From: Chryseobacterium cucumeris
Lineage (GTDB): Bacteria; Bacteroidota; Bacteroidia; Flavobacteriales; Weeksellaceae
DNA: 64,000 bases
Assembly (NCBI RefSeq): GCF_016775705.1
Contig: NZ_CP068760.1
Location: forward strand, 62,001 to 126,000
Direction of reading: 5' to 3'
Part shown: one piece after another, positions 34,701 through 42,069 of the stretch
Layout of the letters: each line of letters starts with the position of its first letter
Position numbering within the stretch: the first letter of the stretch is position 1
Program-made: the position numbers and the translations under genes
Notes under the pieces: generated by a model
What the model was told of the DNA's origin: nothing
Database searches by the model: none
The model's input: only the letters and a program-made list of their open reading frames with translations

Positions 34701-36428
34701 TTAATCCAAAGACATATTTTCAATTTCTTTCAGGTAGATAGAAAGTGGTGTTCCGGTTCTTTTTTTGAAGGCTAAAGTGAAAGCCTGTTCATTATTATAT
34801 CCTAATTCTTCGGCGATAAAAGGAATTTTATAAGACCTGAATTTTTTGTCATTGGCCAGTCTGCTGATGGCATAATCAATACGAAGATCATTGAGATAGG
34901 TTGCAAAGTTTTTCCCTTTGTAAGTATTGATAATTTCTGACAGATATTTTGAGTTTGTTTTTATTTTTTTGGCCAGACTTCCCAACGTGATTCCTTTATT
35001 CAAAAACTGATCTTTGCTTTCAAATATCTCAAGTTCATGTAAAATATTCCTGGCAATATCTTCAGAAATAGTTCTTGATGTTTTATCTTCTGTATTTTCT
35101 GTGAGAAGAGGTTCTGATGAAATTTCCTTTTTAATTTCCCCGTCACTTTTTCTCCCTACCCTGTTTTCATTAACGGATTGAATAAGATCCTGAGCGATCT
35201 TTTTATAGTTCTTTTCAGATTTTTTATATTTAAAATAAACGTTGATAAACAGCAAATGCGAAATCAACAAAAGGCTCAACACAATATAAAAGAGGCTTTT
35301 TCTTTTTGTAAGTTCATTGGTAATATCCTCTTTCTCCTGCTGCAGTTCCGGAGTATCATATCTTCTGGGAAGCTCTCTGGAAATATACCTGAACTGTGTA
35401 TACAGTACCTGATCCACCTTTAAAAACCGGTCCACATAATACAGCTGCTTTTCTATATCATTATTTTCTTTATAATGATCAATGAGGTAAGTATATACAT
35501 CTCTCAGCTCGGGATAAATATAATTCGTTTTAAGAACCAAAGAATCGATCCTGTGGAAAAAGCCTGCTGCTTTTTCTTTTTCCTGAAGTCCGGCATAGGA
35601 TTTTCCCAGGTATAAAAGAGTGTAATTCTGGTCTCTTTTATCATTAGTATTTGTAAAGAAATATTTTTCGCACTCCAATAAGGCGTTAATTGCTTTCTGA
35701 TAATTTTTCAAATGCAGATGGTAAGATCCCAGCAGCCCAAGATTCTGGTAATATCGGTAAAGATTTTTATTTTTTCTGGAATCCAGTAAGCCTTCCTGTA
35801 TCAATGTATAAGCAGAATCCATTTTATTGATCTCTATATAGGCGTCTGCCAGATTCAACTTAAGAGATTTCTGTTCATCTTCATTCATATAATCGGTATC
35901 ATACGCATAATGTCTTAAAACTTTAGCTGTCTCAGCGTGTTTACCAATATAATTATTAAGGGAGGCAATACTGATATGTGCCATGGCAATCTGCCTTTTA
36001 TTTCCTTTTTCTTTTGCATATTTCAGACCTAAAATATAATTGTTCAATGCAGCCTGAAGATTATCATTTCTGAAATACAGATTCCCTTTTAAAAGATAAA
36101 TTCTGGCCGGATATATATTTTCTTTGGAATTCCTGGTGATCTGTTGTAAGCTGTCAAGATATTTTAATGCAATGGGCAGAGTTTCACCAAAATGGAGCAT
36201 AACATATCCTTCAGCAATCTGAATCGTATTTTTTTCAGATTTTGCTTTTTTAAGATAGCTTTCTGCAATGCTTTTACTGTTCACATCCCCGACATGGCTG
36301 TAGAATTCTTTTTCCAATTTGTCATAAGACCGTTTTTCGGGAATATTTTTTTCAGCATTATTGGTTTGTGCATGAAAAAACACATTCCCAATAACCAATA
36401 ACATTAGTAAATATTTTAATTTCATCAC
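34701..36428 (-). CDS. Membrane-anchored TPR sensor with C-terminal AraC-type DNA-binding domain
   Basis: 575 residues. Signal peptide or anchor (MMKLKYLLMLLVIGNVFFHAQ), then about 330 residues of tetratricopeptide-type helices (ARIYLLKGNLYFRNDNLQAALNNYILGLKYAKEKGN; YQNLGLLGSYHLHLKNYQKAINALLECEKYF), one membrane helix near 378-400 (LFYIVLSLLLISHLLFINVYF), a linker with coiled-coil character, and an AraC HTH (GSLAKKIKTNSKYLSEIINTYKGKNFATYLNDLRIDYAISRL ... IPFIAEELGYNNEQAFTLAFKKRTGTPLSIY). This periplasmic-TPR/cytoplasmic-AraC design is frequent in Chryseobacterium-type genomes. Ligand and targets unknown. A -7 box lies 18 bp upstream. Confidence 0.9.
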   Translation of the reverse strand: MMKLKYLLMLLVIGNVFFHAQTNNAEKNIPEKRSYDKLEKEFYSHVGDVNSKSIAESYLKKAKSEKNTIQIAEGYVMLHFGETLPIALKYLDSLQQITRNSKENIYPARIYLLKGNLYFRNDNLQAALNNYILGLKYAKEKGNKRQIAMAHISIASLNNYIGKHAETAKVLRHYAYDTDYMNEDEQKSLKLNLADAYIEINKMDSAYTLIQEGLLDSRKNKNLYRYYQNLGLLGSYHLHLKNYQKAINALLECEKYFFTNTNDKRDQNYTLLYLGKSYAGLQEKEKAAGFFHRIDSLVLKTNYIYPELRDVYTYLIDHYKENNDIEKQLYYVDRFLKVDQVLYTQFRYISRELPRRYDTPELQQEKEDITNELTKRKSLFYIVLSLLLISHLLFINVYFKYKKSEKNYKKIAQDLIQSVNENRVGRKSDGEIKKEISSEPLLTENTEDKTSRTISEDIARNILHELEIFESKDQFLNKGITLGSLAKKIKTNSKYLSEIINTYKGKNFATYLNDLRIDYAISRLANDKKFRSYKIPFIAEELGYNNEQAFTLAFKKRTGTPLSIYLKEIENMSLD

Positions 36429-36445
36429 TCATCCTGGCTATATTA

Positions 36446-36453
36446 CAAAAATA
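36446..36453 (-). promoter_or_regulatory. Putative -7 box of the TPR/AraC regulator
   Basis: TATTTTTG on the - strand, perfect TAnnTTTG; the predicted start leaves a leader of about 12 nt. Confidence 0.45.
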
Positions 36454-36545
36454 TTATTTTTCTTCAGTAGATACACCACAGCTTTTGCTTTTTTCGTGTA
36501 TTTATCCATATTTTCATTAAAAACAATGGTAATTTAATCAACAAA

Positions 36546-36579
36546 AGAGAGACAGCTTAAAAAAACTGTACTCTCTCAA
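36546..36579 (-). terminator. Probable terminator after the secreted-protein pair
   Basis: Imperfect stem GAGAGAGTACAG / CTGTCTCTCTT on the - strand with an internal bulge, followed by TTTTG. Three bp after the stop of the gene at 36582. Confidence 0.5.
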
Positions 36580-36581
36580 AA

Positions 36582-37223
36582 TTATTTCCATTCTATTTTA
36601 CCTTCCATATAATATACCCTTCCGTTGTCTTCATAGAGAAGATCATAGCCCTGAGAGGTAAGATAGAAATGACAGACTTTCATTTCATTGTTTCTATCTC
36701 TGAATTGAATTACTGCAGGACACATTTTCGCCCTATCCATTTTCTTCACCATTACATCAAAATTCTTCTGAATATTTTTCCTGCTATACAAGGACAGCAT
36801 TCTGTCGTCAATAAAGCGGACATATTTCAAAGATGACAGAGGATAGGTAATTAATTTAAAAGGCTGTCCTGCGAGCTTCGCAGCATTCTCATTGAAAAAA
36901 TTTGTGATCGAAATACTGTCCTCGGTAATACTTTTCACCACACTTGATTCATACCTTTGCCCATCCTCAAACTCCATACTGTAGATGGCTTCCATTTTAA
37001 TGGCAAAACCTTTCCCGGACTTTCTTAAATCTATCAGATCTGTAAATTCTTTTCCTTTTTTAATGACAATCAATACGTTCCCTTCTCCAAAATCACAGTC
37101 ATAATATTTTTTATAATCGAAAGGTTCTTCAATATGGGGTTTCAAGGTATCATTCACTGTATTTTGTGAAAAAACACGTATTGACAGCATCAGTAAAAAT
37201 AAGATCAGTGTATAATTTTTCAT
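36582..37223 (-). CDS. Hypothetical secreted protein
   Basis: 213 residues. N-terminal signal peptide MKNYTLILFLLMLSIRVFS-Q; the mature part is a mostly beta protein with no recognised domain (GNVLIVIKKGKEFTDLIDLRKSGKG; CPAVIQFRDRNNEMKVCHFYLTSQGYDLLYEDNGRVYYMEGKIEW). Probably periplasmic. It starts 19 bp after the LA_2272-like gene on the same strand, so the two are probably one transcript, terminated at 36546-36579. Confidence 0.7.
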   Translation of the reverse strand: MKNYTLILFLLMLSIRVFSQNTVNDTLKPHIEEPFDYKKYYDCDFGEGNVLIVIKKGKEFTDLIDLRKSGKGFAIKMEAIYSMEFEDGQRYESSVVKSITEDSISITNFFNENAAKLAGQPFKLITYPLSSLKYVRFIDDRMLSLYSRKNIQKNFDVMVKKMDRAKMCPAVIQFRDRNNEMKVCHFYLTSQGYDLLYEDNGRVYYMEGKIEWK

Positions 37224-37241
37224 GGCTTGATGATGTAATGG

Positions 37242-37904
37242 TTAAAACTTATTATGGTGGCTCTTCTGGAACGCCTTTTTTGTTTTCTGATTCTTAAAAT
37301 TCCAGTTGATAAGAGGAAGCTTCCTTCTTCCGTTCTCATTCCAACCACCAATCTGGATGCCCCGGAAATCCTTACACTGATTATACAAACCGATCTGAAT
37401 TCCTCTGCATTTCTGCCCGATATTGGCCAATGGTGCTACAGAAACACCTTTCATCTCGTGATGCACATTAAAAAAGGGAGAAACAGACATTCCATTGGTC
37501 ACCGCATACGTATTGATATTACTCGATACATTAATTTCCAGTCCGTTTGTGACGGTAGGTTCCATATTGATAAGCGACAACTGCAGACCGTTAATAGTAT
37601 TCATTTTTTTGCGGGGAACTACCACATAATCATTATTACCTGGTAATTGTAGGTTGAAAAGCATTAATGGCGGCAAGAAAATGCCCACAAAATTGAATCC
37701 CATGCCTAAGCCATTTACCTTTTTAGGCTTAAAATGATCTTCTTCATCATAATATTTAAATAAAATTCCGTTGACATTTTTTACAGTCTTTGAGGGTGAA
37801 GCGGCAATCAGTCTTGGTTTCAAAGAATCTACTTTCAGGCTGTCTGAGGCATACATCAGAGTATTGACTAAAAGAACTGCTATTAATAAGATCCGTGTTT
37901 TCAT
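37242..37904 (-). CDS. Secreted LA_2272-type surface-repeat protein
   Basis: 220 residues. Signal peptide MKTRILLIAVLLVNTLMYA-S. The C-terminal half carries the short glycine-rich repeats GVSVAPLANIGQKCRGIQIGLYNQC and FRGIQIGGWNENGRRKLPLINWNF, and earlier NGLQLSLINMEP / NGLEINVSSN units, a pattern of the LA_2272 family surface repeats, thought to form a beta-solenoid or barrel-like fold on the cell surface. Function unknown. Upstream -7 box at 37930-37937; first of a two-gene unit divergent from the HTH regulator at 38155. Confidence 0.72.
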   Translation of the reverse strand: MKTRILLIAVLLVNTLMYASDSLKVDSLKPRLIAASPSKTVKNVNGILFKYYDEEDHFKPKKVNGLGMGFNFVGIFLPPLMLFNLQLPGNNDYVVVPRKKMNTINGLQLSLINMEPTVTNGLEINVSSNINTYAVTNGMSVSPFFNVHHEMKGVSVAPLANIGQKCRGIQIGLYNQCKDFRGIQIGGWNENGRRKLPLINWNFKNQKTKKAFQKSHHNKF

Positions 37905-37929
37905 AACTCGTTATTTTAAAATTACAGTT

Positions 37930-37937
37930 CAAAATTA
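37930..37937 (-). promoter_or_regulatory. Putative -7 box of the surface-repeat gene
   Basis: TAATTTTG on the - strand, perfect TAnnTTTG, about 26 bp before the ATG. No standard -33 TTG. Confidence 0.4.
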
Positions 37938-37989
37938 TCTGCTGAAGATCCAGTTCCGAATGTGAAAAAAAATTAAAAAATATACCCGG

Positions 37990-38006
37990 TTTGTGAAAAT
38001 CGCAAA
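37990..38006. promoter_or_regulatory. Operator-like palindrome, copy 1
   Basis: TTTGTGAAAATCGCAAA: arms TTTGTGA and TCGCAAA around AAA, one base off perfect symmetry. Same sequence as copy 2 at 38135-38151 except one base. Lies in the divergent spacer between the surface-repeat gene and the HTH regulator. Confidence 0.55.
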
Positions 38007-38061
38007 ATGTAGGTTGGAAGAAGGAAGAAGGATCCTTTCAACATCCAATACTTCCCTTCTC

Positions 38062-38087
38062 CAAGCTTCAAGCTTCAAGCTTCAAGC
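38062..38087. repeat. Tandem 7-bp repeat CAAGCTT (3.7 copies)
   Basis: Three perfect copies at 38062-38082 plus a 5-bp partial copy, in the spacer between the two palindromes; follows a GA-rich string resembling the repeats near 59150. Confidence 0.9.
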
Positions 38088-38130
38088 CTTCTAAAAACAA
38101 AAAATCAAAAACTCTTTCCACAAAAAATAC

Positions 38131-38138
38131 TACATTTG
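38131..38138 (+). promoter_or_regulatory. -7 box of the HTH regulator gene
   Basis: TACATTTG, perfect TAnnTTTG, 17 bp before the ATG. Its last four bases are shared with palindrome copy 2, so a bound repressor would block it. Confidence 0.55.
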
Positions 38139-38151
38139 TGAAAATCACAAA
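38135..38151. promoter_or_regulatory. Operator-like palindrome, copy 2
   Basis: TTTGTGAAAATCACAAA, perfect inverted repeat TTTGTGA-N3-TCACAAA. It starts inside the -7 box of the HTH regulator gene and ends 3 bp before the ATG: position and symmetry suit autorepression. Confidence 0.6.
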
Positions 38152-38154
38152 ACT

Positions 38155-39084
38155 ATGCACCAGGAGGCTTTATTGAAGGAAATCCGAAGAAAAATCGGTG
38201 AGAAATCTTTGAATGATGAGATCGCCAACATTCTTAATATCAGTTATGATGCCGCTCACAGAAGAACTTCTATGAAAGCCAAGTTCAGTTTTGAAGAAGC
38301 ACTGGAGCTCGCCAAATACTATCAGATCTCATTGGATCAGTTTCTGGGAACGGAAAATCAATTGGTTGTCAAAAGAACACAGCCTGTAAAAACTACAGAA
38401 GATCTTTTAAACTATTTTGAAAACTCTCTGAAGATTTTGAATGTTTTTCAGAACATTAACAATTCTAAAGTATTTTATTCTGCAAAAGACATCCCGTTTT
38501 TTTATACTATTTCACATTCAATGTTATCCCGTTTCAAGTTTTATGTCTGGATGAATTTACTGAATCAGGATAAGTTCTTAAGCCCTTTCCATGGGTTTAC
38601 TATGGAATACCATTCTATAAAAAATGAGATGCTGAAAGATCTTTATGATAAACAAAATGTAACGGAAATATGGAATGACACTACCATTATGAGTGTATTG
38701 AGACAAATTTCATTCTATTATGAAATGGGATTATTAAAGAAAAATGAAGTGGATCTTATTCTGGAAGACCTAAGAAAATTACTGGAAGAACTGGAGACTA
38801 AAACACTGGAAAAAAATAATTTTCAGATCTATGTCAATGATTTAGTAATTTTAAACAACAGTATTTTATTCAAAAATGAAGAACAGTGTTCCTTTTTTGT
38901 GCCTTTCAGCATGTTTGGATATATGATGACCAATGATAAAATGACGTGCGAAGATTCTCTGAGCTATTTTGAACATCAGATCAAAAACTCAAGATCACTG
39001 AACGAATCCGGAAACAGAGAGAGGAAAATATTTTTTAATAAGATGTATGAGCAGATCGACAGATTAAAACAAAATTTATCATGA
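38155..39084 (+). CDS. HTH-domain regulator with long C-terminal domain
   Basis: 309 residues. N-terminal DNA-binding helix-turn-helix of the BetR/XRE kind (EIRRKIGEKSLNDEIANILNISYDAAHRRTSMKAKFSFEEALELAKYYQISLDQFLG), then about 240 residues with no family I recognise, mainly helical with many Phe/Tyr. Bacteroidota have many such regulators of unknown ligand. Its stop overlaps the start of the AraC gene by 4 bp (ATGA). Perfect palindromes flank its start, suggesting it represses itself. Confidence 0.75.
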   Translation: MHQEALLKEIRRKIGEKSLNDEIANILNISYDAAHRRTSMKAKFSFEEALELAKYYQISLDQFLGTENQLVVKRTQPVKTTEDLLNYFENSLKILNVFQNINNSKVFYSAKDIPFFYTISHSMLSRFKFYVWMNLLNQDKFLSPFHGFTMEYHSIKNEMLKDLYDKQNVTEIWNDTTIMSVLRQISFYYEMGLLKKNEVDLILEDLRKLLEELETKTLEKNNFQIYVNDLVILNNSILFKNEEQCSFFVPFSMFGYMMTNDKMTCEDSLSYFEHQIKNSRSLNESGNRERKIFFNKMYEQIDRLKQNLS

Positions 39085-39887
39085 ACAGCCTTCGTAGCGG
39101 CGAATATTTTGGGGAAACCAATCAAATGGTCAATTTGGAAGGATTGACCATCACCGATACGGAGTATACTCATCCTTACGTAGACTGGCATTATCATGAA
39201 AATGCTTATTTCACTTTTCTTCTACAGGGCACCATGACAGAAGGAAACAGAAAAGAAACCTACGGCTGTTCTGCAGGGACATTATTGTATCATCATTGGG
39301 AAGATCCGCACTATAATCGTAAACCGGATATTTTCACAAGAGGCTTTCACATTGAGCTTTCGCAAAGCTGGTTTGATCGGTTTGATATTCAGAAAAATAA
39401 AGTGGAAGGAAGTTTTAATATCAAAAATCCTGCTTTAAAACTATTGGTTTATCAGATGTTCAAAGAAACCAAAACCAATGATATTTCTTTTGATCTAAAT
39501 ATTAATCAGTTATTACTGCATCTTTTCAACCAGTTAACTCATCAGAAGGAAAATACAGAAAGAAAACCTTTGTGGGTAGGCCGGATCAATGAAATTCTGC
39601 ATGAAAGCTTTACAGAAAATCTCAGTCTTACAGAACTTTCCAAAACACTGAACATCCATCCTGTTCATCTCAGCAGGGAATTTCATAAACATTTCCATTG
39701 CAATCTGGGGGAATATCTCAGAAAATTAAAGATTAATAAATCAATGGAACTTCTCAATTCACCTTCTTCTTTAACGGATATTGCTCTGGAATGTGGTTTT
39801 TCAGATCAGAGTCACTTTATCCGATGTTTTAAAGAAAATATCGGAATTACTCCTTTGAAATACAGGAATCTGTTGAAAAATCATTGA
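39081..39887 (+). CDS. AraC-family transcriptional regulator
   Basis: 268 residues. N-terminal cupin-type sensing domain (HPYVDWHYHENAYFTFLLQGTMTEGNRKETYGCSAGTLLYHHWEDPH, residues about 32-78), C-terminal AraC double HTH (FTENLSLTELSKTLNIHPVHLSREFHKHFHCNLGEYLRKLKINKSMELL; SLTDIALECGFSDQSHFIRCFKENIGITPLKYR). Translationally coupled to the HTH gene upstream by a 4-bp overlap. A 21-bp-period direct repeat, the type of site AraC proteins bind, lies 72 bp downstream, between this gene and the SDR gene. Confidence 0.92.
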   Translation: MNSLRSGEYFGETNQMVNLEGLTITDTEYTHPYVDWHYHENAYFTFLLQGTMTEGNRKETYGCSAGTLLYHHWEDPHYNRKPDIFTRGFHIELSQSWFDRFDIQKNKVEGSFNIKNPALKLLVYQMFKETKTNDISFDLNINQLLLHLFNQLTHQKENTERKPLWVGRINEILHESFTENLSLTELSKTLNIHPVHLSREFHKHFHCNLGEYLRKLKINKSMELLNSPSSLTDIALECGFSDQSHFIRCFKENIGITPLKYRNLLKNH

Positions 39888-39959
39888 AACTTGATTGTTT
39901 GAGATTCTTCATTACATTGCATTTCATTGAGACTGACACGCGTTAAATAACATCATTCA

Positions 39960-39994
39960 CGATTTGGATACATCATTCCCCGATTTGGATACAT
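39960..39994 (+). promoter_or_regulatory. Direct repeat CGATTTGGATACAT, 21-bp period (candidate AraC operator)
   Basis: 14-bp perfect copies at 39960-39973 and 39981-39994 spaced two helical turns apart; the homology extends left (CATCATTC before each copy). Just upstream of a CATCTTTG -7-like box (40014-40021) for the SDR gene. Confidence 0.55.
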
Positions 39995-40052
39995 TTCCCT
40001 TTTCGTAAGTTTTCATCTTTGTACCATCATTTAAACAAAAAAATATTTAAAA

Positions 40053-40892
40053 ATGGAAACAAAAAAAGTATGGTTCGTGACAGGAGCTTCAAAAGGCTTA
40101 GGGTTCGAGTTGGTGAAAAAATTACTTTCAGAAGGATTTCAGGTTGCTGCAACAAGCCGTACCGTTGAATCCCTGATCTCCAACATTGGAGAAAGTTCAG
40201 AAAACTTCCTTCCGCTCAGCGTAAACATCACAGACAATAATGATATCAAATCTGCTATTGAAAAAACAGTAAACCATTTCGGACAAATTGATGTAGTGGT
40301 CAACAATGCAGGTTACGGCCAGATCGGAACGCTTGAAGAACTTACTGATGAGGAAGCAAGAGAAAATTATGCAGTGAATGTTTTCGGAACTTTAAATGTG
40401 ATCCGAAACGCCATGCCTTATCTGCGTAAACAAAGGTCAGGAAACATTTTCAATATTTCTTCTGTCGGAGGATATTCTGCTAATTTTCCAGGCTGGGGAA
40501 TCTACTGTTCTACAAAATTTGCGGTTGCCGGATTTACGGAAGCGCTGGCTGAAGAGGTAAAAGATTTCGGAGTTCATGCTACCGTGGTTTACCCGGGATA
40601 TTTCCGTACCGATTTTCTAACTAAGGATTCTGTGAAAACGCCCGCCAATCCTATCCAGGCTTATGAAGCAGCGAGAAATTCGGAACAGGCTCACCTTAAT
40701 GAAATCAATGGAAATCAGCCTAACGATCCTGAAAAAGCAGCGGATGTCCTGATTCAGATCAGTAAAGAGAAAAATCCTCCAGTACATTTATTATTGGGTG
40801 TAGGAACGATGGAATTTCTGAATAACAAAATTGATATTTTAAAGAAAGATGCTGAGAAATGGGAAAGCCTGACTGTTTCTACTGCAATTTAA
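40053..40892 (+). CDS. Short-chain dehydrogenase/reductase
   Basis: 279 residues, classical SDR. Cofactor motif TGASKGLGFE (about residues 10-19), NNAG motif (VVNNAGYGQIG), active Ser (NIFNISSVGGYS) and the YxxxK pair (YCSTKFAVAGF), all intact. Classical C-terminal PG motif PGYFRTDF. Substrate unknown; members of this length are often annotated as oxidoreductases without known role. An upstream AraC gene and repeated operator suggest that it is induced by that regulator; terminator-like hairpin follows at 40989-41014. Confidence 0.9.
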   Translation: METKKVWFVTGASKGLGFELVKKLLSEGFQVAATSRTVESLISNIGESSENFLPLSVNITDNNDIKSAIEKTVNHFGQIDVVVNNAGYGQIGTLEELTDEEARENYAVNVFGTLNVIRNAMPYLRKQRSGNIFNISSVGGYSANFPGWGIYCSTKFAVAGFTEALAEEVKDFGVHATVVYPGYFRTDFLTKDSVKTPANPIQAYEAARNSEQAHLNEINGNQPNDPEKAADVLIQISKEKNPPVHLLLGVGTMEFLNNKIDILKKDAEKWESLTVSTAI

Positions 40893-40900
40893 TATAATCA

Positions 40901-41014
40901 TGTCCTTCGACTCCGCTCAGGGTGACATTTCTAATACTGAATGTTTTAATTTATATTCCTGAATTCGATATAAAACTTTAGAGAGATCAGTCTTAGCGGA
41001 GCCGAAGACTTTTT
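40901..41014 (+). repeat. Imperfect inverted-repeat pair ending in a terminator-like hairpin
   Basis: Left element at about 40901-40927 (TGTCCTTCGACTCCGCTCAG followed by GGTGACA); right element at 40989-41010 (AGTCTT-AGCGGAGCCG-AAGACT) followed by TTTTT. Left is partly complementary to right. The right arm is a possible terminator for the SDR gene. The left string resembles the palindromic dispersed repeats common in flavobacteria. Confidence 0.5.
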
Positions 41015-41058
41015 GGATCAATGTGTTATCATTTTGAAAAAACAACTAACTTCGTTAT

Positions 41059-41973
41059 ATGAAACAACCTGTTCGTTTTAATTCTATATCCGATTTTCAT
41101 GCTTTCTGCGGACTTCCGAGTCCTGAGCATCCGCTGATCAGCCTGATCGATTACAGCAAGGTCCGCTATGTTGTAGAAAATGAAGAATTGAGATGGATCC
41201 AGAATTTTTATTCCATTGGTTTGAAAAAAAATGTTACTCCAAAGTTCAATTACGGGCAGCAGCAATACGACTTTAACTCCGGAGTGCTCTGTTTCGTTTC
41301 CCCGCAACAGTATTTAAGCCTGGAAATCAATCCGGATATAGAAGCAGAACCTACAGGATATTTATTGCTTATTCATCCTGATTTTCTGTGGAATACTTCA
41401 TTAACCCGGAAAATAAAGTCTTACGATTTCTTTAGTTATAAGGTGAAAGAAGCACTTTTCCTTTCTGATAAGGAAGAGAAAATCCTTGTTGATCTATTTA
41501 AAAATATCGAGCGGGAATATATGGCCAATATCGATAAATTCACGCAGGATCTGATTATTGCCCAGATTGAATTGTTACTGATTTATTCAGACCGCTTTTA
41601 TGAAAGGCAGTTTTTCACCAGAAAAAAATCAAGCCACGAATTGTTATATAAATTTGAAGACATTCTTTCTCAATATTTTGAAAACGGAAACCTCCTTGAA
41701 AACGGAATTCCCACAGTGAAATGTATTGCCGAGCAGATGAATATTTCACCTAATTACCTTGGAACGCTCTTACGTCTTCACACCCGGCAAAATACACAGC
41801 AGCATATTCAGAATAAATTAATTGATGCGGCAAAAGAACGTTTAAGCACCACCAATTTGTCTGTCAGTGAAATTGCTTATGAGCTGGGCTTTGAGCATCC
41901 GCAGTCTTTCAGCAAACTTTTTAAGCAAAAAACAAATCAGTCACCAGGAGAATTCAGAAAGCTTTTCAATTAG
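41059..41973 (+). CDS. AraC-family transcriptional regulator
   Basis: 304 residues. The N-terminal 170 residues have cupin-like strands (KNVTPKFNYGQQQYDFNSGVLCFVSPQQYLSLEINP), the C-terminal part a double HTH (TVKCIAEQMNISPNYLGTLLRLHTRQNTQQHIQNKLIDAAKERL; SVSEIAYELGFEHPQSFSKLFKQKTNQSPGEFRKLF). One of the AraC proteins concentrated in this zone. Close to both SDR (166 bp upstream) and serine hydrolase gene (downstream); its target is unknown. Confidence 0.9.
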   Translation: MKQPVRFNSISDFHAFCGLPSPEHPLISLIDYSKVRYVVENEELRWIQNFYSIGLKKNVTPKFNYGQQQYDFNSGVLCFVSPQQYLSLEINPDIEAEPTGYLLLIHPDFLWNTSLTRKIKSYDFFSYKVKEALFLSDKEEKILVDLFKNIEREYMANIDKFTQDLIIAQIELLLIYSDRFYERQFFTRKKSSHELLYKFEDILSQYFENGNLLENGIPTVKCIAEQMNISPNYLGTLLRLHTRQNTQQHIQNKLIDAAKERLSTTNLSVSEIAYELGFEHPQSFSKLFKQKTNQSPGEFRKLFN

Positions 41974-42043
41974 CAGCGCTTTGAAATGATCATTATAAAA
42001 TAGCAATGTTAATTTCATTCTATTTCACTCTAAAGAAGTTTAT

Positions 42044-42051
42044 TATTTTTG
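42044..42051 (+). promoter_or_regulatory. Putative -7 box of the serine hydrolase gene
   Basis: TATTTTTG, perfect TAnnTTTG; predicted start near 42057, 13 nt before the ATG at 42070. Rules out a start at 42049. Confidence 0.5.
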
Positions 42052-42069
42052 ATTAAATACTTCTTTGAT

